64,000 nt of DNA, taken from contig NZ_JAAZQK010000002.1 in the NCBI RefSeq assembly GCF_012275445.1, forward strand, positions 434,001 through 498,000, read 5' to 3'. Within the stretch, counting starts at the first letter, position 1, and each line of letters starts with the position of its first letter. This DNA comes from Rhizobacter sp. SG703. GTDB lineage: Bacteria; Pseudomonadota; Gammaproteobacteria; Burkholderiales; Burkholderiaceae_C. Below are positions 33,489 through 42,983 of this stretch, piece by piece. The notes under the pieces are model-generated. The model saw only the letters and a program-made list of their open reading frames with translations. It was not told where the DNA came from and did no database searches. The position numbers and the translations under genes were made by a program.

Positions 33489-34250
33489 TTACTGAAACCG
33501 ACTCAGCATCTGCTCCAGCGCCATCGTGAACGGCGCCTGCATCATCGGCAGCGTCAGCAGCACGCCCACCAGGCCGACGCCGAGCGTGATCGGGAAACCG
33601 ACCGCGAAGATGTTCATCTGCTGGGCGATGCGCGAGATCACGCCCATCACCAGGTTCACGAACAGCAGCATCGTGATCATCGGCAGCGCGATCCACAGCC
33701 CGAGCTTGAACACCTCGGTGCCCCACAGCTGCGGCTGCAGCACGTGCAGGAAGCTGAACGGCTCGGCCGTGACCGGGAAGGCCTGGAAGCTCTGCACCAT
33801 CGCGGCGATCATCAGCAGGTGGCCGTTGATGATGATGAACAGCCAGCCGACGATGATGCCGAAGAAGCGGCCCACCGCGTTGCCTTCGGCGCCGCTCATC
33901 GGGTCGAAGAAGCCGGCGAAGTTCAGCCCCATCTGCAGCCCGACCAGCTCGCCGGCGAACTCGATCGCGGCGAACACGATGCGCGCCGAAAACCCGAGCG
34001 TGATGCCGATCAGCACCTGCTGCAGCACCGCCGCGTAGAGCAGCGGCGAGTCGAGCGGAATCACCGGCATCGCCGGCAGCGAGGCCTGCGCGCTGATCGT
34101 GATCAGGAAGGCCAGGCCGACCCGCACCCGCACCGGCACGTTCTTCTGCGACAGCAGCGGCGCGCTGCTGAACAAGGCCAGCACGCGGATGAACGGCCAC
34201 AGCAGCGGCGTCAGCCAGGCGGCGAGTTGGGCGTCGGTGAAGGTCAGCAT
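33489..34250 (-). CDS. fliR: Flagellar type III export protein FliR
   Basis: FliR is part of the FliPQR export-gate core. The 253-residue product is dominated by six hydrophobic helices and starts MLTFTDAQLAAWLTPLLWPF. It carries FliR-typical segments such as ERTVIGITLG-like VLIGITLGFSARIVFAAIEF and GELVGLQMGLNFAGFFDP. It is last of the fliLMNOPQR series; the gap to fliQ holds a palindromic repeat. The stop is 176 bases from the convergent AT-rich gene; that gap shows no clear feature beyond two short AATTGGCG repeats. Confidence 0.94.
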   Translation of the reverse strand: MLTFTDAQLAAWLTPLLWPFIRVLALFSSAPLLSQKNVPVRVRVGLAFLITISAQASLPAMPVIPLDSPLLYAAVLQQVLIGITLGFSARIVFAAIEFAGELVGLQMGLNFAGFFDPMSGAEGNAVGRFFGIIVGWLFIIINGHLLMIAAMVQSFQAFPVTAEPFSFLHVLQPQLWGTEVFKLGLWIALPMITMLLFVNLVMGVISRIAQQMNIFAVGFPITLGVGLVGVLLTLPMMQAPFTMALEQMLSRFQ

Positions 34251-34265
34251 GATTTCTTCGGCACC

Positions 34266-34320
34266 AACCCTTCGACGCGGGCCCTCGACAGGCTCGGTCC
34301 CTGCTCAGGGCGAACGGGTT
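34266..34320. repeat. REP-like palindromic element between fliQ and fliR
   Basis: A 55-base element with inverted ends, AACCCTTCG at the left and CGAACGGGTT at the right, contains CTCGACAGGCTCGG and CTGCTCAGGGCGAACGG. It resembles the widespread repeat built on TTCGACAGGCTCAGGGCGAA found in many Burkholderiales intergenic spaces. It begins four bases past the fliQ stop in transcription order, so it is transcribed within the operon and could form an mRNA hairpin. Confidence 0.75.
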
Positions 34321-34323
34321 TTT

Positions 34324-34593
34324 TCAACCGACCACCGTCGGGATCGAGGTCAGCGTGCGCTGCACGTACTCGACCAGCGTGTTCAGCATCCACGGCCCGG
34401 CGACCATCAGCACCGCGACCGCCGCGACGATCTTCGGCACGAACGACAGCGTCTGCTCGTGGATCTGCGTGGCTGCCTGGAAGATGCTGACCAGCAGGCC
34501 GACGCCCAGCACCACCAGCAGCACCGGGGCCGAGACCATCAGCAGCAGGTAGAGCCCTTGCTGGCCCAGCGTGAAGACTTGTTGCGAATCCAT
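34324..34593 (-). CDS. fliQ: Flagellar type III export protein FliQ
   Basis: FliQ is a two-helix subunit of the export gate. The ATG at 34593 (MDSQQVFTLGQQGLYLLLMV) gives 89 residues, the canonical size; the open frame continues to 34656. Two long hydrophobic helices flank the conserved polar loop SIFQAATQIHEQTLSFVPK. It follows fliP by 13 bases. Spacing to fliR is enlarged by the palindromic repeat. Confidence 0.95.
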   Translation of the reverse strand: MDSQQVFTLGQQGLYLLLMVSAPVLLVVLGVGLLVSIFQAATQIHEQTLSFVPKIVAAVAVLMVAGPWMLNTLVEYVQRTLTSIPTVVG

Positions 34594-34606
34594 CGTCGTC
34601 GTCTCG

Positions 34607-35398
34607 TCAGGTGGCGAAGCTGGCGGCCAGCGACCCCAGCAACAGGTTCCAGCCATCGGCCAGCACGAACAGCATCAGCTTGAACGGCAGTGCCACCAGC
34701 ACCGGGCTCAGCATCATCATCCCCAGGCTCATCAGCACGCTGGCGACGATCATGTCGATCACCAGGAACGGGATGAAGATCAGGAAGCCGATCTGGAACG
34801 CGCTCTTCAGCTCGCTGGTCACGAAGGCCGGCACCAGCACCTTGAAGGGCACGTCGGCCGCCTTCACCGCCGGGTCGACCTTGGCCAGCTTCGAGAACAG
34901 CATCAGGTCGGCCTGGCGCGTCTGCTTCAGCATGAAGGCGCGCATCGGCACCTCGCCACGCTTCAGCGCCTCGTCGAAGGCGATCTTGTTTTCGGAATAC
35001 GGCTGGTAGGCGTCGGTGTAGACCTTGTCGAGCGTCGGGCTCATCACGAAGAAGGTCAGGAACAGGCTCAGCCCGATCACCACCTGGTTCGGCGGCGCCG
35101 ATTGCGTGCCCATCGCCTGGCGCAGCAGGCTCAGCACGATCACGATGCGGGTGAAGCCGGTCATCATCAGCAGCACGGCCGGCAGGAACGACAGCGCGGT
35201 GAAGAACAGCAGCGTCTGGATCGGCACCGAGTAGCTGGTGCCGCCCGCGCCCTGCCCCACCAGCAGCGGCAGCGCACCGTTGCCGGCCGGTGCAGCCTGG
35301 GCTAAAGCCACTGCAGGAACGGCCGACAACACCGTCAAGGCAGCGATCGTGCCGATGCGGCGCACGCGGGCCGAAGAAAAAAAGCGCTCAGCGTTCAC
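34607..35398 (-). CDS. fliP: Flagellar type III export protein FliP
   Basis: FliP forms the main ring of the export gate. The 263-residue product has an N-terminal cleavable hydrophobic signal-like segment ([20 protein letters not shown]), then four membrane helices with signatures [20 protein letters not shown] and [19 protein letters not shown]. It ends [13 protein letters not shown]-like followed by SLAASFAT. Its start overlaps the fliO end by 11 bases. All features fit the family. Confidence 0.96.
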   Translation of the reverse strand: MNAERFFSSARVRRIGTIAALTVLSAVPAVALAQAAPAGNGALPLLVGQGAGGTSYSVPIQTLLFFTALSFLPAVLLMMTGFTRIVIVLSLLRQAMGTQSAPPNQVVIGLSLFLTFFVMSPTLDKVYTDAYQPYSENKIAFDEALKRGEVPMRAFMLKQTRQADLMLFSKLAKVDPAVKAADVPFKVLVPAFVTSELKSAFQIGFLIFIPFLVIDMIVASVLMSLGMMMLSPVLVALPFKLMLFVLADGWNLLLGSLAASFAT

Positions 35399-35741
35399 CG
35401 GTCGATCCTTGGTCGCGGCGCAGGCGGGAAAGAATCTGCGCGAAGGCCGGATGGACCGCCGGCATCTGCGGCGGCGCCGCTTCGGCCTGCGGCGCCATGT
35501 TGTGCAGCACCGTGATGTTCTGCGGCGTGACGCCCAGCACCAGCCAGCGGCGCTCGTCGCCCTGGCCCACTTCGACGGCCACCAGGCGCTGGCTCGACGA
35601 CAGCGGCAGCGCGGCCACGCTGCGCATCACGCCCAGCCCCCCGGCACCGCCCATCGGCGTGCGCTTCAGCAGCCACAGGGCCACCGGGATCATCGCGATG
35701 ATCGCGACGAACCACATGAACGACGTGATCGCAGGCGACAT
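35388..35741 (-). CDS. fliO: Flagellar biosynthesis protein FliO
   Basis: FliO assists assembly of the FliP ring. The 117-residue protein has a single N-terminal membrane helix ([19 protein letters not shown]) and a cytoplasmic domain with the typical pattern [20 protein letters not shown] and [18 protein letters not shown]. The C-terminal 30 residues are variable. It lies between fliN and fliP with three-base spacing and an 11-base overlap, which confirms the assignment of this poorly conserved protein. Confidence 0.92.
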   Translation of the reverse strand: MSPAITSFMWFVAIIAMIPVALWLLKRTPMGGAGGLGVMRSVAALPLSSSQRLVAVEVGQGDERRWLVLGVTPQNITVLHNMAPQAEAAPPQMPAVHPAFAQILSRLRRDQGSTGER

Positions 35742-35744
35742 CGC

Positions 35745-36182
35745 TCAGGCACCCTTGCTCAGGCGGCGCATGCGCTCGCTGGGGGTCACGATGTCGGTCA
35801 GCCGGATGCCGAACTTGTCGTTCACCACCACGACCTCGCCCTGCGCGATCAGGTAGCCGTTGACCAGCACGTCCATCGGCTCGCCGGCCAGCGCGTCGAG
35901 CTCGACCACCGAGCCCTGCGCCAGCTGCAGGATGTGCTTGATCGGGATGCGGGTGCGACCCAGTTCCACGGTGAGCTGCACCGGGATGTCCAGGATCATG
36001 TTGATGTCGTTCGGCGCCGACGGTCCCGCGCCGGACGCGAAGTTCGTGAACGCCACCGGCGACACCTGCTCGGCGGCGTTCTGCACCTCGGAGGCAGTCT
36101 CGGGCTTGGTTTCGGCGAGTGCGGCGGCCCACTCGGCGGCCATCGCGTCCTCTTCGGACGGCGCTGCGTTGTCAGCTGACAT
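35745..36182 (-). CDS. fliN: Flagellar motor switch protein FliN
   Basis: FliN forms the bottom of the C-ring together with FliM. The 145-residue product has a variable acidic N-terminal extension (residues 1-60) and the conserved SpoA domain with MILDIPVQLTVELGRTRIPI and VNGYLIAQGEVVVVNDKFGI, ending LTDIVTPSERMRRLSKGA. It overlaps the end of fliM by 11 bases, consistent with translational coupling of these stoichiometric partners. Confidence 0.96.
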   Translation of the reverse strand: MSADNAAPSEEDAMAAEWAAALAETKPETASEVQNAAEQVSPVAFTNFASGAGPSAPNDINMILDIPVQLTVELGRTRIPIKHILQLAQGSVVELDALAGEPMDVLVNGYLIAQGEVVVVNDKFGIRLTDIVTPSERMRRLSKGA

Positions 36183-37176
36183 TGTTTTCCCCCAACCAGC
36201 TCATCGACGAGCCGGTCAACAGTTGATCGATCTTCAAGGCGTACTTGCCGTTGGAGGTTCCGTAGTGGCAGTCGAACACCGGCACGCCCGACACCTTGGC
36301 CTGGATGCCGGCCTGCAGGTCGAGCTCGATGAAATCGCCGGGCTTGAACGACAGCAGCTGCTCCACGGTGGCCGGCGCCTGCGCAAGCTCGGCCACCAGC
36401 TCGACCTCGGCCGACTGGATCTGCTGCTTCAGCAGGTTGACCCAGCGCTTGTCCGGCTCGTTGCTGTCGCCCTGGATGGTCGAATACAGCACGTCGCGGA
36501 TCGGCTCCAGCGTCGAGTACGGGATGCAGAAATGGATCGTGCCGGTGGTGTCGCCGATCTCCAGCGTGAAGCTGGTGGCCACGACGATCTCGCTCGGCGT
36601 CGCGATGTTGGCGAACTGCGGCTGCATCTCCGAGCGCTGGTATTCGAGCTCGAGCGGGTAGATGCCGTGCCAGGCCTTCTTGTATTCCTCGGTCACCACG
36701 TCGACCAGGCGCGTGATGATGCGCTGCTCGGTCGGCGAGAAATCGCGGCCTTCGATGCGGGTGTGGAACTTGCCCGCCCCGCCGAACAGCGAATCGATGA
36801 CGGCGAACACCAGCGTCGGGTCGCACACCACCAGGCCGCTGCCGCGCAGCGGGCGCACCGAGACGATGTTGAAGTTGGTCGGCACGACGATCTCGCGCAG
36901 GAAGGCGCTGTACTTCTGCACCTTGATGCCGCCGATCGAGATCTCCGGGCTCTTGCGGATGAAGTTGAACAGCCCGATGCGGATGTTGCGGGCGAAGCGC
37001 TCGTTGATGATCTCCATCGTGGGCATGCGCCCCCGAACGATCCGCTCCTGGCTGGCAATGTCGTAATTGCGGATGCTGCCGTGCTGGACCTCTTCCTCTT
37101 CCAGCTTCTGGCTCTCCCCGGTGATGCCTTGCAACAGCGCATCGACTTCGTCTTGCGAAAGGATCTGCTGGTTCAT
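36172..37176 (-). CDS. fliM: Flagellar motor switch protein FliM
   Basis: FliM is the middle C-ring protein that receives phosphorylated CheY. The ATG at 37176 gives 334 residues; the frame continues upstream without a start that fits. The N-terminus carries the CheY-binding peptide ILSQDEVDALLQGITGE. The central CheC-like domain begins around MPTMEIINERFARNIRIGLF, and the C-terminal SpoA domain contains DFIELDLQAGIQAKVSGVPV. It is 34 bases from fliL and overlaps fliN. Confidence 0.97.
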   Translation of the reverse strand: MNQQILSQDEVDALLQGITGESQKLEEEEVQHGSIRNYDIASQERIVRGRMPTMEIINERFARNIRIGLFNFIRKSPEISIGGIKVQKYSAFLREIVVPTNFNIVSVRPLRGSGLVVCDPTLVFAVIDSLFGGAGKFHTRIEGRDFSPTEQRIITRLVDVVTEEYKKAWHGIYPLELEYQRSEMQPQFANIATPSEIVVATSFTLEIGDTTGTIHFCIPYSTLEPIRDVLYSTIQGDSNEPDKRWVNLLKQQIQSAEVELVAELAQAPATVEQLLSFKPGDFIELDLQAGIQAKVSGVPVFDCHYGTSNGKYALKIDQLLTGSSMSWLGENNVS

Positions 37177-37210
37177 GGCGTGGGCCCGGTCGTGACGACA
37201 GTGGCCTGCA

Positions 37211-37819
37211 TCACTGGATGATGAAGGTGGAGTAGTGCACGTGCGTGACCGGGTTGTGCACCGCGGCCTTGCGCTTCTTCTTGCCCTTCTTCGACTTCGG
37301 GGCGTCGTCGCCGTCGGCGTCATCGGCATCGACTTCGATGCCCAGCGGCAGCACGGCTTCGCGCATCACTTCCTTCGCGAGCTGGATCTTGCCGTCGCCG
37401 TCGAGCAGCTGCTGCGAGGTCTTGTGCGACATCACCATCAGGATGCCGCTGCGGATCGCCGGCATGTACACCTTCAGCTGCTCGGCGAATTTCGGGTCGT
37501 CGACTTCCAGCGTGACGCCGATCTGCGCGAAGCGCTCGGCGTCCTTGTCGGCCAGGTTGACGACGAACACATCCAGCGGCACGAAGGTGGGGACGCCCTT
37601 GTGCTCGTCCTTGGCATGCTTCTCGGGCGTGGCGGCGGCAGCGTCCTCGCCGTCTTCCTCCTCGGCCGCGGCGGCGGCCGCGGCGGCCTTCTTCTTCATG
37701 ACCACGACGGCGCCGCCACCGCCGACCACCAGCGCGAGCACGGCGGCCACGATGATGATCAGCTTCTTCTTGCCCTTCGGGGCTGCACCGGCGGGGGCGT
37801 CGGCGACGGCAGTGGACAT
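37211..37819 (-). CDS. fliL: Flagellar basal body-associated protein FliL
   Basis: FliL supports stator function around the motor. The ATG at 37819 has GAGGGAA six bases upstream. The 202-residue product has a short cytoplasmic head, one membrane helix (KLIIIVAAVLALVVGGGGAV), an Ala/Glu-rich linker and the periplasmic domain with FVPLDVFVVNLADKD and RSGILMVMSHKTSQQLLDGD. The C-terminal 40 residues carry an unusual Lys-rich patch (KSKKGKKKRK) followed by HVHYSTFIIQ, the typical end. It is first of fliLMNOPQR. Confidence 0.93.
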   Translation of the reverse strand: MSTAVADAPAGAAPKGKKKLIIIVAAVLALVVGGGGAVVVMKKKAAAAAAAAEEEDGEDAAAATPEKHAKDEHKGVPTFVPLDVFVVNLADKDAERFAQIGVTLEVDDPKFAEQLKVYMPAIRSGILMVMSHKTSQQLLDGDGKIQLAKEVMREAVLPLGIEVDADDADGDDAPKSKKGKKKRKAAVHNPVTHVHYSTFIIQ

Positions 37820-37884
37820 GGAATTTCCCTCGATGGCCTCCCGTTCGACAGCGCCACGACGGCGCCGCACTCGCGGGTTGCAAT

Positions 37885-37912
37885 GGGGAAATTATGGAAA
37901 GCCGGGGAAATT
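37885..37912 (-). promoter_or_regulatory. Direct repeat GGGGAAATT x2 upstream of fliL
   Basis: GGGGAAATT occurs at 37885-37893 and again at 37904-37912, 19 bases apart start to start, in the 136-base gap between fliK and fliL. Close to two helical turns, the spacing suggests a paired binding site for an activator of fliLMNOPQR. GGGGAAA is also present in the upstream regions of flhF, flhB and fliF. Confidence 0.4.
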
Positions 37913-37955
37913 CCTAAAGCGCGAAAAGCGGGGGAAAACCGCGCCGTTCGGCAAC

Positions 37956-39191
37956 TCAGGCGTAGAGGTCGACGCCACCGGCCGACACGCGGGTCGTGAT
38001 GCGCCGGGGCGCTGCCTCGGCCGCCTCGGCGCCGCCGGTCGCACGCGAACGCGAACCGCCGCGCTCGCCCGAATCGCCACGGCCATCCGACGCGCCCTGG
38101 CGCGCCTGTTGCGACACACCGCCACCGGTCAGCGTGAAGCCGGCATCGCGCAGCGCGGACGCCAATTCGGGCAGCCCACTCTCGATCAGCTGGCGGGTGC
38201 TCGCCATGTCGGCACCGAAATCGACCTGCGCCTGGCTGCCGTCGATCGCGATCTGCACCGAGATCGGCCCCATCTCGGCCGGGTTCAGGTGCAGTTCGGC
38301 CTGCTGCACGCCGTCGGCGGCCAGCAGGCTGACCTGCACGCCCAGCGCTTGCGTGAAATCCGGCGCATCCACCGGCGTCGGCAGCGCGACGACGGTCGGC
38401 GCCTCGGCCGGCGCGCTCGGCGCGGTCGCGGCCAGCCCGGCGGCCAGCAGCGCGCCACTGGCCGGTGCGGCATCGGTGCGCGCGCTGTCGGCAGCGCCGT
38501 GCACCTGGGCCGCCACCTCGCGGAACGACGCGCTCTTGTCGGCCGCCTCGGCAAGCAGCTTGGCCGCCGGTGCGTCGGCGCCCTGCAGTGGCGCCGCGCG
38601 ATCGGCGCGTGCGCCGGGAGCATCGCCACCGAGCCGGCGCGCGCCACGGGCGCCGCCTTCACCGCCGGGCTTGCCGCCCGGCGCGTCGCCGGATTCCGCC
38701 TCGCCAGCCTCCGCCTGGCCGCGGCCCAGCTTGCCGCCGGCCTGCGTGCTCGCGGCCGGCAGGTTCAGCCCGGCCAGCCAGCTGCCGAGAGACGGGTCGA
38801 GCCCGGCCGGCGACGCAGCGCTGTCGGACGACGCGGCCTCGGTCGTATCGGCTTCCGGCGCGGTGTCGGCCTCGGTCGTGGCCTCGGCGTCGGCCGGGGC
38901 GTCGGTCTTCTGCCCGCGCTGCGCGCGCTCCGCCGCGGCAGTGGCGGGCGCTTGAGCAGCCTTCGGTGCGGCAGGCGCCGGCGACGTGCCGGGCTTCGTC
39001 GTCGGCACGCGCGGCGCGGCGGGTGCCGGCGCGGCAGCGGCCGGCGTCGCCTGCGCCTGCTGGCGCTGCTTCAGCATCTGCGAGAACGCGTTGGCATGCG
39101 GCGCTTCGGGCGACGGCGCAGGGGCCGGCGCGACCGCCAGCGGGTTGTTCGCGGAAAAGATCGGCAGGGACGACGACACGGCAGCGGACAT
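37956..39191 (-). CDS. fliK: Flagellar hook-length control protein FliK
   Basis: FliK measures hook length and triggers the FlhB specificity switch. The 411-residue protein has a long Ala/Pro/Gly-rich, low-complexity N-terminal ruler region and the conserved Flg_hook domain at about residues 270-360: QQAELHLNPAEMGPISVQIA and VDFGADMASTRQLIESGLPE, then LASALRDAGFTLTGGGV. It lies after fliJ in the fliFGHIJK series, with a 62-base gap. The start at 39191 gives MSAAVSSSLPIFSANNPLAV. Confidence 0.94.
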   Translation of the reverse strand: MSAAVSSSLPIFSANNPLAVAPAPAPSPEAPHANAFSQMLKQRQQAQATPAAAAPAPAAPRVPTTKPGTSPAPAAPKAAQAPATAAAERAQRGQKTDAPADAEATTEADTAPEADTTEAASSDSAASPAGLDPSLGSWLAGLNLPAASTQAGGKLGRGQAEAGEAESGDAPGGKPGGEGGARGARRLGGDAPGARADRAAPLQGADAPAAKLLAEAADKSASFREVAAQVHGAADSARTDAAPASGALLAAGLAATAPSAPAEAPTVVALPTPVDAPDFTQALGVQVSLLAADGVQQAELHLNPAEMGPISVQIAIDGSQAQVDFGADMASTRQLIESGLPELASALRDAGFTLTGGGVSQQARQGASDGRGDSGERGGSRSRATGGAEAAEAAPRRITTRVSAGGVDLYA

Positions 39192-39253
39192 GAAAGTGCC
39201 TGGGCGGTGGATTCAGCGGTGGATCGGAAAGAAGCGGATCGGCGCAGCGGCGC

Positions 39254-39730
39254 TCAGACCACGGGCGACGCGCCGGCCTGGCTCAGCCGGTTCCAGGCGG
39301 CCCGCGCAGCGAACTCGTCGGTCTGCTTCTGCTCGCGGCGGTCGGCCAGCAGGCGCATCTCCTGCAGCCGGCGCTCCAGCAGCTTGCGCACCGACGCGAC
39401 GCGCATCTCCTGCTCGTGCAGCAGCTGCAGCATGCGTTCGACCCTTCCCTGCGCATGGATCACCACGCGCTGCTGCTGGTCGATCGCCAAGGTCAGCCGC
39501 TGCATGAAGCCCTGGTAGCACTGCATCAGGTCCATCGAACTGCTGCGGCTGAACTGCTCGCGAAAACGCGCTTCGTACTCGCCGCGATAAGTCACCAGCT
39601 GCTCGGCCTGGGCCGAGGCCGCGGCCTGCGCATCGGTCGCGCGGCGCGATTCGGCCATCGCCGCATCGCGCTCGCGCTCGGCCTGACCCAGCAGCGCCAT
39701 CAACGGTTCAATCGAACGATCATTGTTCAT
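39254..39730 (-). CDS. fliJ: Flagellar export protein FliJ
   Basis: FliJ is the central stalk of the FliH-FliI ATPase complex and links it to FlhA. The 158-residue product is an almost continuous coiled coil, starting MNNDRSIEPLMALLGQAERE and continuing with heptad-rich segments including QRVVIHAQGRVERMLQLL and RVASVRKLLERRLQEMRLLA. Sequence conservation is low, so position directly after fliI, length and helical character carry the call. Confidence 0.92.
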   Translation of the reverse strand: MNNDRSIEPLMALLGQAERERDAAMAESRRATDAQAAASAQAEQLVTYRGEYEARFREQFSRSSSMDLMQCYQGFMQRLTLAIDQQQRVVIHAQGRVERMLQLLHEQEMRVASVRKLLERRLQEMRLLADRREQKQTDEFAARAAWNRLSQAGASPVV

Positions 39731-39755
39731 CGGGATACTCCTTCAATCGCCGTGA

Positions 39756-41195
39756 TCAGGTGCCGAACAACTTGCGCAGGTCGCGCACGCTGTTGTTCAA
39801 GCTGGCCGGTTTGTTCATGCCCTGCTGCAGCAGCTCGACCATCGGGCCGTGCAGCTTGACGGCGGCATCGAGCTCGCCGTCGTGGCCGGGCGAATACGCG
39901 CCCAGCTGGATCAGGTCGCGCGCCTTCGTGTACTTCGCGCTCAGCTGGCGGAAGCGCCGCGCCGCGTCGATGTGCTCCTGCGGGCTGACGTTGTTCATCA
40001 CCCGCGAGATCGAGCGCTCGATGTCGATCGCCGGGTAGTGCCCGGCCTCGGCCAGCTCGCGCGACAGCACGATGTGGCCGTCGAGGATGCCGCGCGCCGC
40101 ATCGGCGATCGGATCCTGCTGGTCGTCGCCTTCGCTCAGCACGGTGTAGAACGCGGTGATCGAGCCGACGCCGTGGATGCCGTTGCCGCTGCGCTCCACC
40201 AGCTGAGGCAGCTTCGCGAAGCAGCTCGGCGGGTAGCCCTTGGTGGCCGGCGGCTCGCCGATCGCCAGCGCGATCTCGCGCTGCGCCATCGCGAAGCGGG
40301 TCAGCGAATCCATCAGCAGCAGCACGTGCTGGCCGCGGTCGCGGAAGTGCTCGGCGATCGCGGTCGCGTAGCTCGCGCCCTGCAGCCGTGTGAGCGGCGG
40401 CGCATCGGCCGGCGCGGCCACCACCACCGAGCGACGCAGGCCTTCCTCGCCGAGGATGTCCTCGATGAATTCCTTCACTTCACGGCCGCGTTCGCCGATC
40501 AGGCCGACCACGATCACGTCGGCCGCGGTGTAGCGCGCCATCATGCCGAGCAGCACCGACTTGCCGACGCCGGTGCCGGCGAACAGCCCGATGCGCTGGC
40601 CGCGGCCGACGGTCAGCATCGCGTTGATCGCGCGCACCCCGGTGTCCAACGGCTGGCGGATCGGGTCGCGGTCCATCGCGTTGATCGGGCGGCGCACCAG
40701 CGGCTCGTTGTGCACGCTGCCGAGCGGCCCCTTGCGGTCCATCGGCATGCCCTGCGAATCGACGACGCGGCCGAGCAGCCCGTCGCCCATCGGCAGGTGC
40801 AGCGTGCGGTCTTCGCTGCGCCGCCATTGGTGCTGGACCGCACCGAGCAGCAGCGGCACGATCGGCGACGGCCGCGGCACGACGCGCGCGCCGCTTGCCA
40901 GCCCGTGGATCTCGCCGGTGGGCATCAGGTAGGCACGGTCGCCCGAGAAGCCGACCACCTCGGCCAGCACCGGCGGCTGGCCGTCCATGCGCACCTCGCA
41001 GACCGAGCCGACCGGCACGCGCAGGCCGGCGGCCTCGAGCACGAGCCCGGCCACGCGCACCAGCGTGCCCTGGGTCTCCAGCGGCATCGCATCGGCCGAG
41101 AAGCTCTTCAGGTCGCCGAGGTAGCGCTGCCACTTCTCGTTCGCGGATCTGTCGGCGGTGGCGACCGCGCTGGATTCCTGTTTCGACGTGATCAT
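39756..41195 (-). CDS. fliI: Flagellum-specific ATPase FliI
   Basis: FliI is the F1-beta-like ATPase that prepares substrates for export. The 479-residue product has Walker [16 protein letters not shown] at about residue 180, the type III ATPase signature around [20 protein letters not shown], Walker [17 protein letters not shown] and the C-terminal helical region ending [15 protein letters not shown]. Its start overlaps the end of fliH by four bases. Length is slightly above the usual 440-460 because of an N-terminal extension of about 25 residues. Confidence 0.97.
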   Translation of the reverse strand: MITSKQESSAVATADRSANEKWQRYLGDLKSFSADAMPLETQGTLVRVAGLVLEAAGLRVPVGSVCEVRMDGQPPVLAEVVGFSGDRAYLMPTGEIHGLASGARVVPRPSPIVPLLLGAVQHQWRRSEDRTLHLPMGDGLLGRVVDSQGMPMDRKGPLGSVHNEPLVRRPINAMDRDPIRQPLDTGVRAINAMLTVGRGQRIGLFAGTGVGKSVLLGMMARYTAADVIVVGLIGERGREVKEFIEDILGEEGLRRSVVVAAPADAPPLTRLQGASYATAIAEHFRDRGQHVLLLMDSLTRFAMAQREIALAIGEPPATKGYPPSCFAKLPQLVERSGNGIHGVGSITAFYTVLSEGDDQQDPIADAARGILDGHIVLSRELAEAGHYPAIDIERSISRVMNNVSPQEHIDAARRFRQLSAKYTKARDLIQLGAYSPGHDGELDAAVKLHGPMVELLQQGMNKPASLNNSVRDLRKLFGT

Positions 41196-41971
41196 GCGGG
41201 CTCACCGTTCTCGTCGATCTCGGGCAACGGTGCTTCGTCGCCTTCCCATTCCTGTTCGCAGCCGAGCGACGCGGCGACCCGGCGCCAGCGCGCCTCGAGC
41301 GTCGCGTCGATCACGCCGATGTCGGACTCGACCAGGCAGCCGCCGCGCAGCACCTCGGCATCGGACAGCAGCCGTGCGCCGCGCGCGGCCAGCACGTCGG
41401 CCGCGCCCTGCGCGACCAGCGCATGGTCGTCCGGGTGCACGCGCACGGTGATGTGGCGGGCACTCAGCAGCAGCGTGTCGATCGCCTCGGTCGCGACCAC
41501 TGCCACCAGCTCGGGCCGCACGCTCAGCTCGCTGCGCACCATCTGCTTGGCGAGTTGCGTCGCGGTGACGGCCAGCGCGCGGGCCATGTCCTGCTGCAGG
41601 TCGTCGAGCTGCTGGCCGAAACCCTGCACGAGCGCGCCGACCTGCGCGGTGACCTGCGCCGCGTAGCTCTGCTTGAAGCCGTCGAGCGCGACCAGGCCGT
41701 CGCGGTAGCCGTCCTGGTAGCCGGTCTGGCGCACCTGCTTGAGCTGCGCCATCAGTTCGTCGACCGGGTTCGGCGCCGGCGGGGCCGGCGGCTCGGGCCG
41801 GTGCACGCCGGGGTTCGGCGCCTCGTTGCCGCCGGACAGCGAGCCAGGCGTCCAGGCAGCGAACGAGTTCAGTTCCTCGCGCGGGATGAAGCGGCTGTAG
41901 CTGTTGGCCGGCTTCGAGCCTGCCGGCGGCGGCACCTGCCGCGGGCCGGTCGGCTTAGAGGAACTGGTCAT
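41192..41971 (-). CDS. fliH: Flagellar assembly protein FliH
   Basis: FliH is the peripheral stalk and regulator of the FliI ATPase. The ATG at 41971 ([18 protein letters not shown]) overlaps the fliG end by 17 bases; the open frame extends to 42004. The 259-residue product has a Pro-rich head with the FlhA/FliN-contact-like segment [21 protein letters not shown] long helical domain of GxxxG-type character follows ([20 protein letters not shown]), then the VirB-like C-terminal domain with [13 protein letters not shown] and [20 protein letters not shown]. Confidence 0.94.
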   Translation of the reverse strand: MTSSSKPTGPRQVPPPAGSKPANSYSRFIPREELNSFAAWTPGSLSGGNEAPNPGVHRPEPPAPPAPNPVDELMAQLKQVRQTGYQDGYRDGLVALDGFKQSYAAQVTAQVGALVQGFGQQLDDLQQDMARALAVTATQLAKQMVRSELSVRPELVAVVATEAIDTLLLSARHITVRVHPDDHALVAQGAADVLAARGARLLSDAEVLRGGCLVESDIGVIDATLEARWRRVAASLGCEQEWEGDEAPLPEIDENGEPA

Positions 41972-42950
41972 CGCCGCCGCCTCCGAGCACGATCTGGCCT
42001 TCATCGCTCAGGCGACGCACGATCTTCAGCATTTCCTTCTGCTCGGCCTCGACCTCGCTGACGCGCACCGGGCCGCGCGATTCCAGGTCTTCGCGCAGCG
42101 TCTCGGCGGCGCGGGTCGACATGTTGCGGAACACCTTCTCGCGCATCTCCGGCGTCGCGCCCTTCAGCGCGATCACCAGCGATTCGGACTGCACTTCCTT
42201 CAGCACCATCTGGATGCCCTTGTCGTCGACCTTCTCCAGGTCGTCGAACGTGAACATGTTGTCCATGATCTTCTGGGCCAGCTCGTTGTCGGCCTCGCGC
42301 ACGTAGTCGAGCACCGCGGTCTCGATGCTGCCGCCCAGCAGGTTGATCATCTCGGCCGCGGTCTTCACGCCGCCGAGCGAGGCCTTGCGCAGTTTGTCGC
42401 CGCCGGCCAGCACCTTGCTCATCACGTCGTTCAGGTCCTTCAGCGCCGACGGCTGGATGCCGTCGAGCGTCGCGATGCGCACCACCACCTCGTTGCGCTG
42501 GCGCTCGGTGAAGCACTTCAGCACCGACGAGGCCTGGTCGAAATCCAGGTGCACCAGGATCGCCGCGACGATCTGCGGGTGCTCGTTGCGCAGCAGCTCG
42601 GCCACCGAGCTGGCGTCCATCCACTTCAGGCTCTCGATGCCGCTGGTGTCGCCGCCCTGCAGGATGCGGTCGATCAGCAGGTTGGCCTTGTCGTCGCCGA
42701 GCGCCTTGCGCAGCACGCTCTTCACGTACTCGTCGGTGTCGGTGACCAGCAGGCTCTGCTCCTGGGCCTGGTTGGCGAAGCGCTCCAGCACCATCTCCAC
42801 GCGGTCGCGCGGAATGGTCTTCATCTTCGCGATCGTCTCGCCGAGGCCTTGCACCTCTTTCGGCGTCAGGTGCTTGAACACCTCGGAGGCTTCCTCCTCG
42901 CCGAGCGACATCATCAAGATTGCCGCGTCTTCCAGTCCCTTGGTGTCCAT
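41955..42950 (-). CDS. fliG: Flagellar motor switch protein FliG
   Basis: FliG connects the MS-ring to the C-ring and generates torque against the stator. The 331-residue product starts MDTKGLEDAAILMMSLGEEE. It has the middle-domain EHPQ motif (LRNEHPQIVAAILVHLDFDQ), and a C-terminal torque domain with the charged helix MFTFDDLEKVDDKGIQMVLK. The C-terminus ends [10 protein letters not shown]. It follows fliF by 33 bases and overlaps fliH. Confidence 0.97.
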   Translation of the reverse strand: MDTKGLEDAAILMMSLGEEEASEVFKHLTPKEVQGLGETIAKMKTIPRDRVEMVLERFANQAQEQSLLVTDTDEYVKSVLRKALGDDKANLLIDRILQGGDTSGIESLKWMDASSVAELLRNEHPQIVAAILVHLDFDQASSVLKCFTERQRNEVVVRIATLDGIQPSALKDLNDVMSKVLAGGDKLRKASLGGVKTAAEMINLLGGSIETAVLDYVREADNELAQKIMDNMFTFDDLEKVDDKGIQMVLKEVQSESLVIALKGATPEMREKVFRNMSTRAAETLREDLESRGPVRVSEVEAEQKEMLKIVRRLSDEGQIVLGGGGDDQFL

Positions 42951-42983
42951 CGTCTGTTCCGTGGTTCTTGTGGTCGGCGACGG

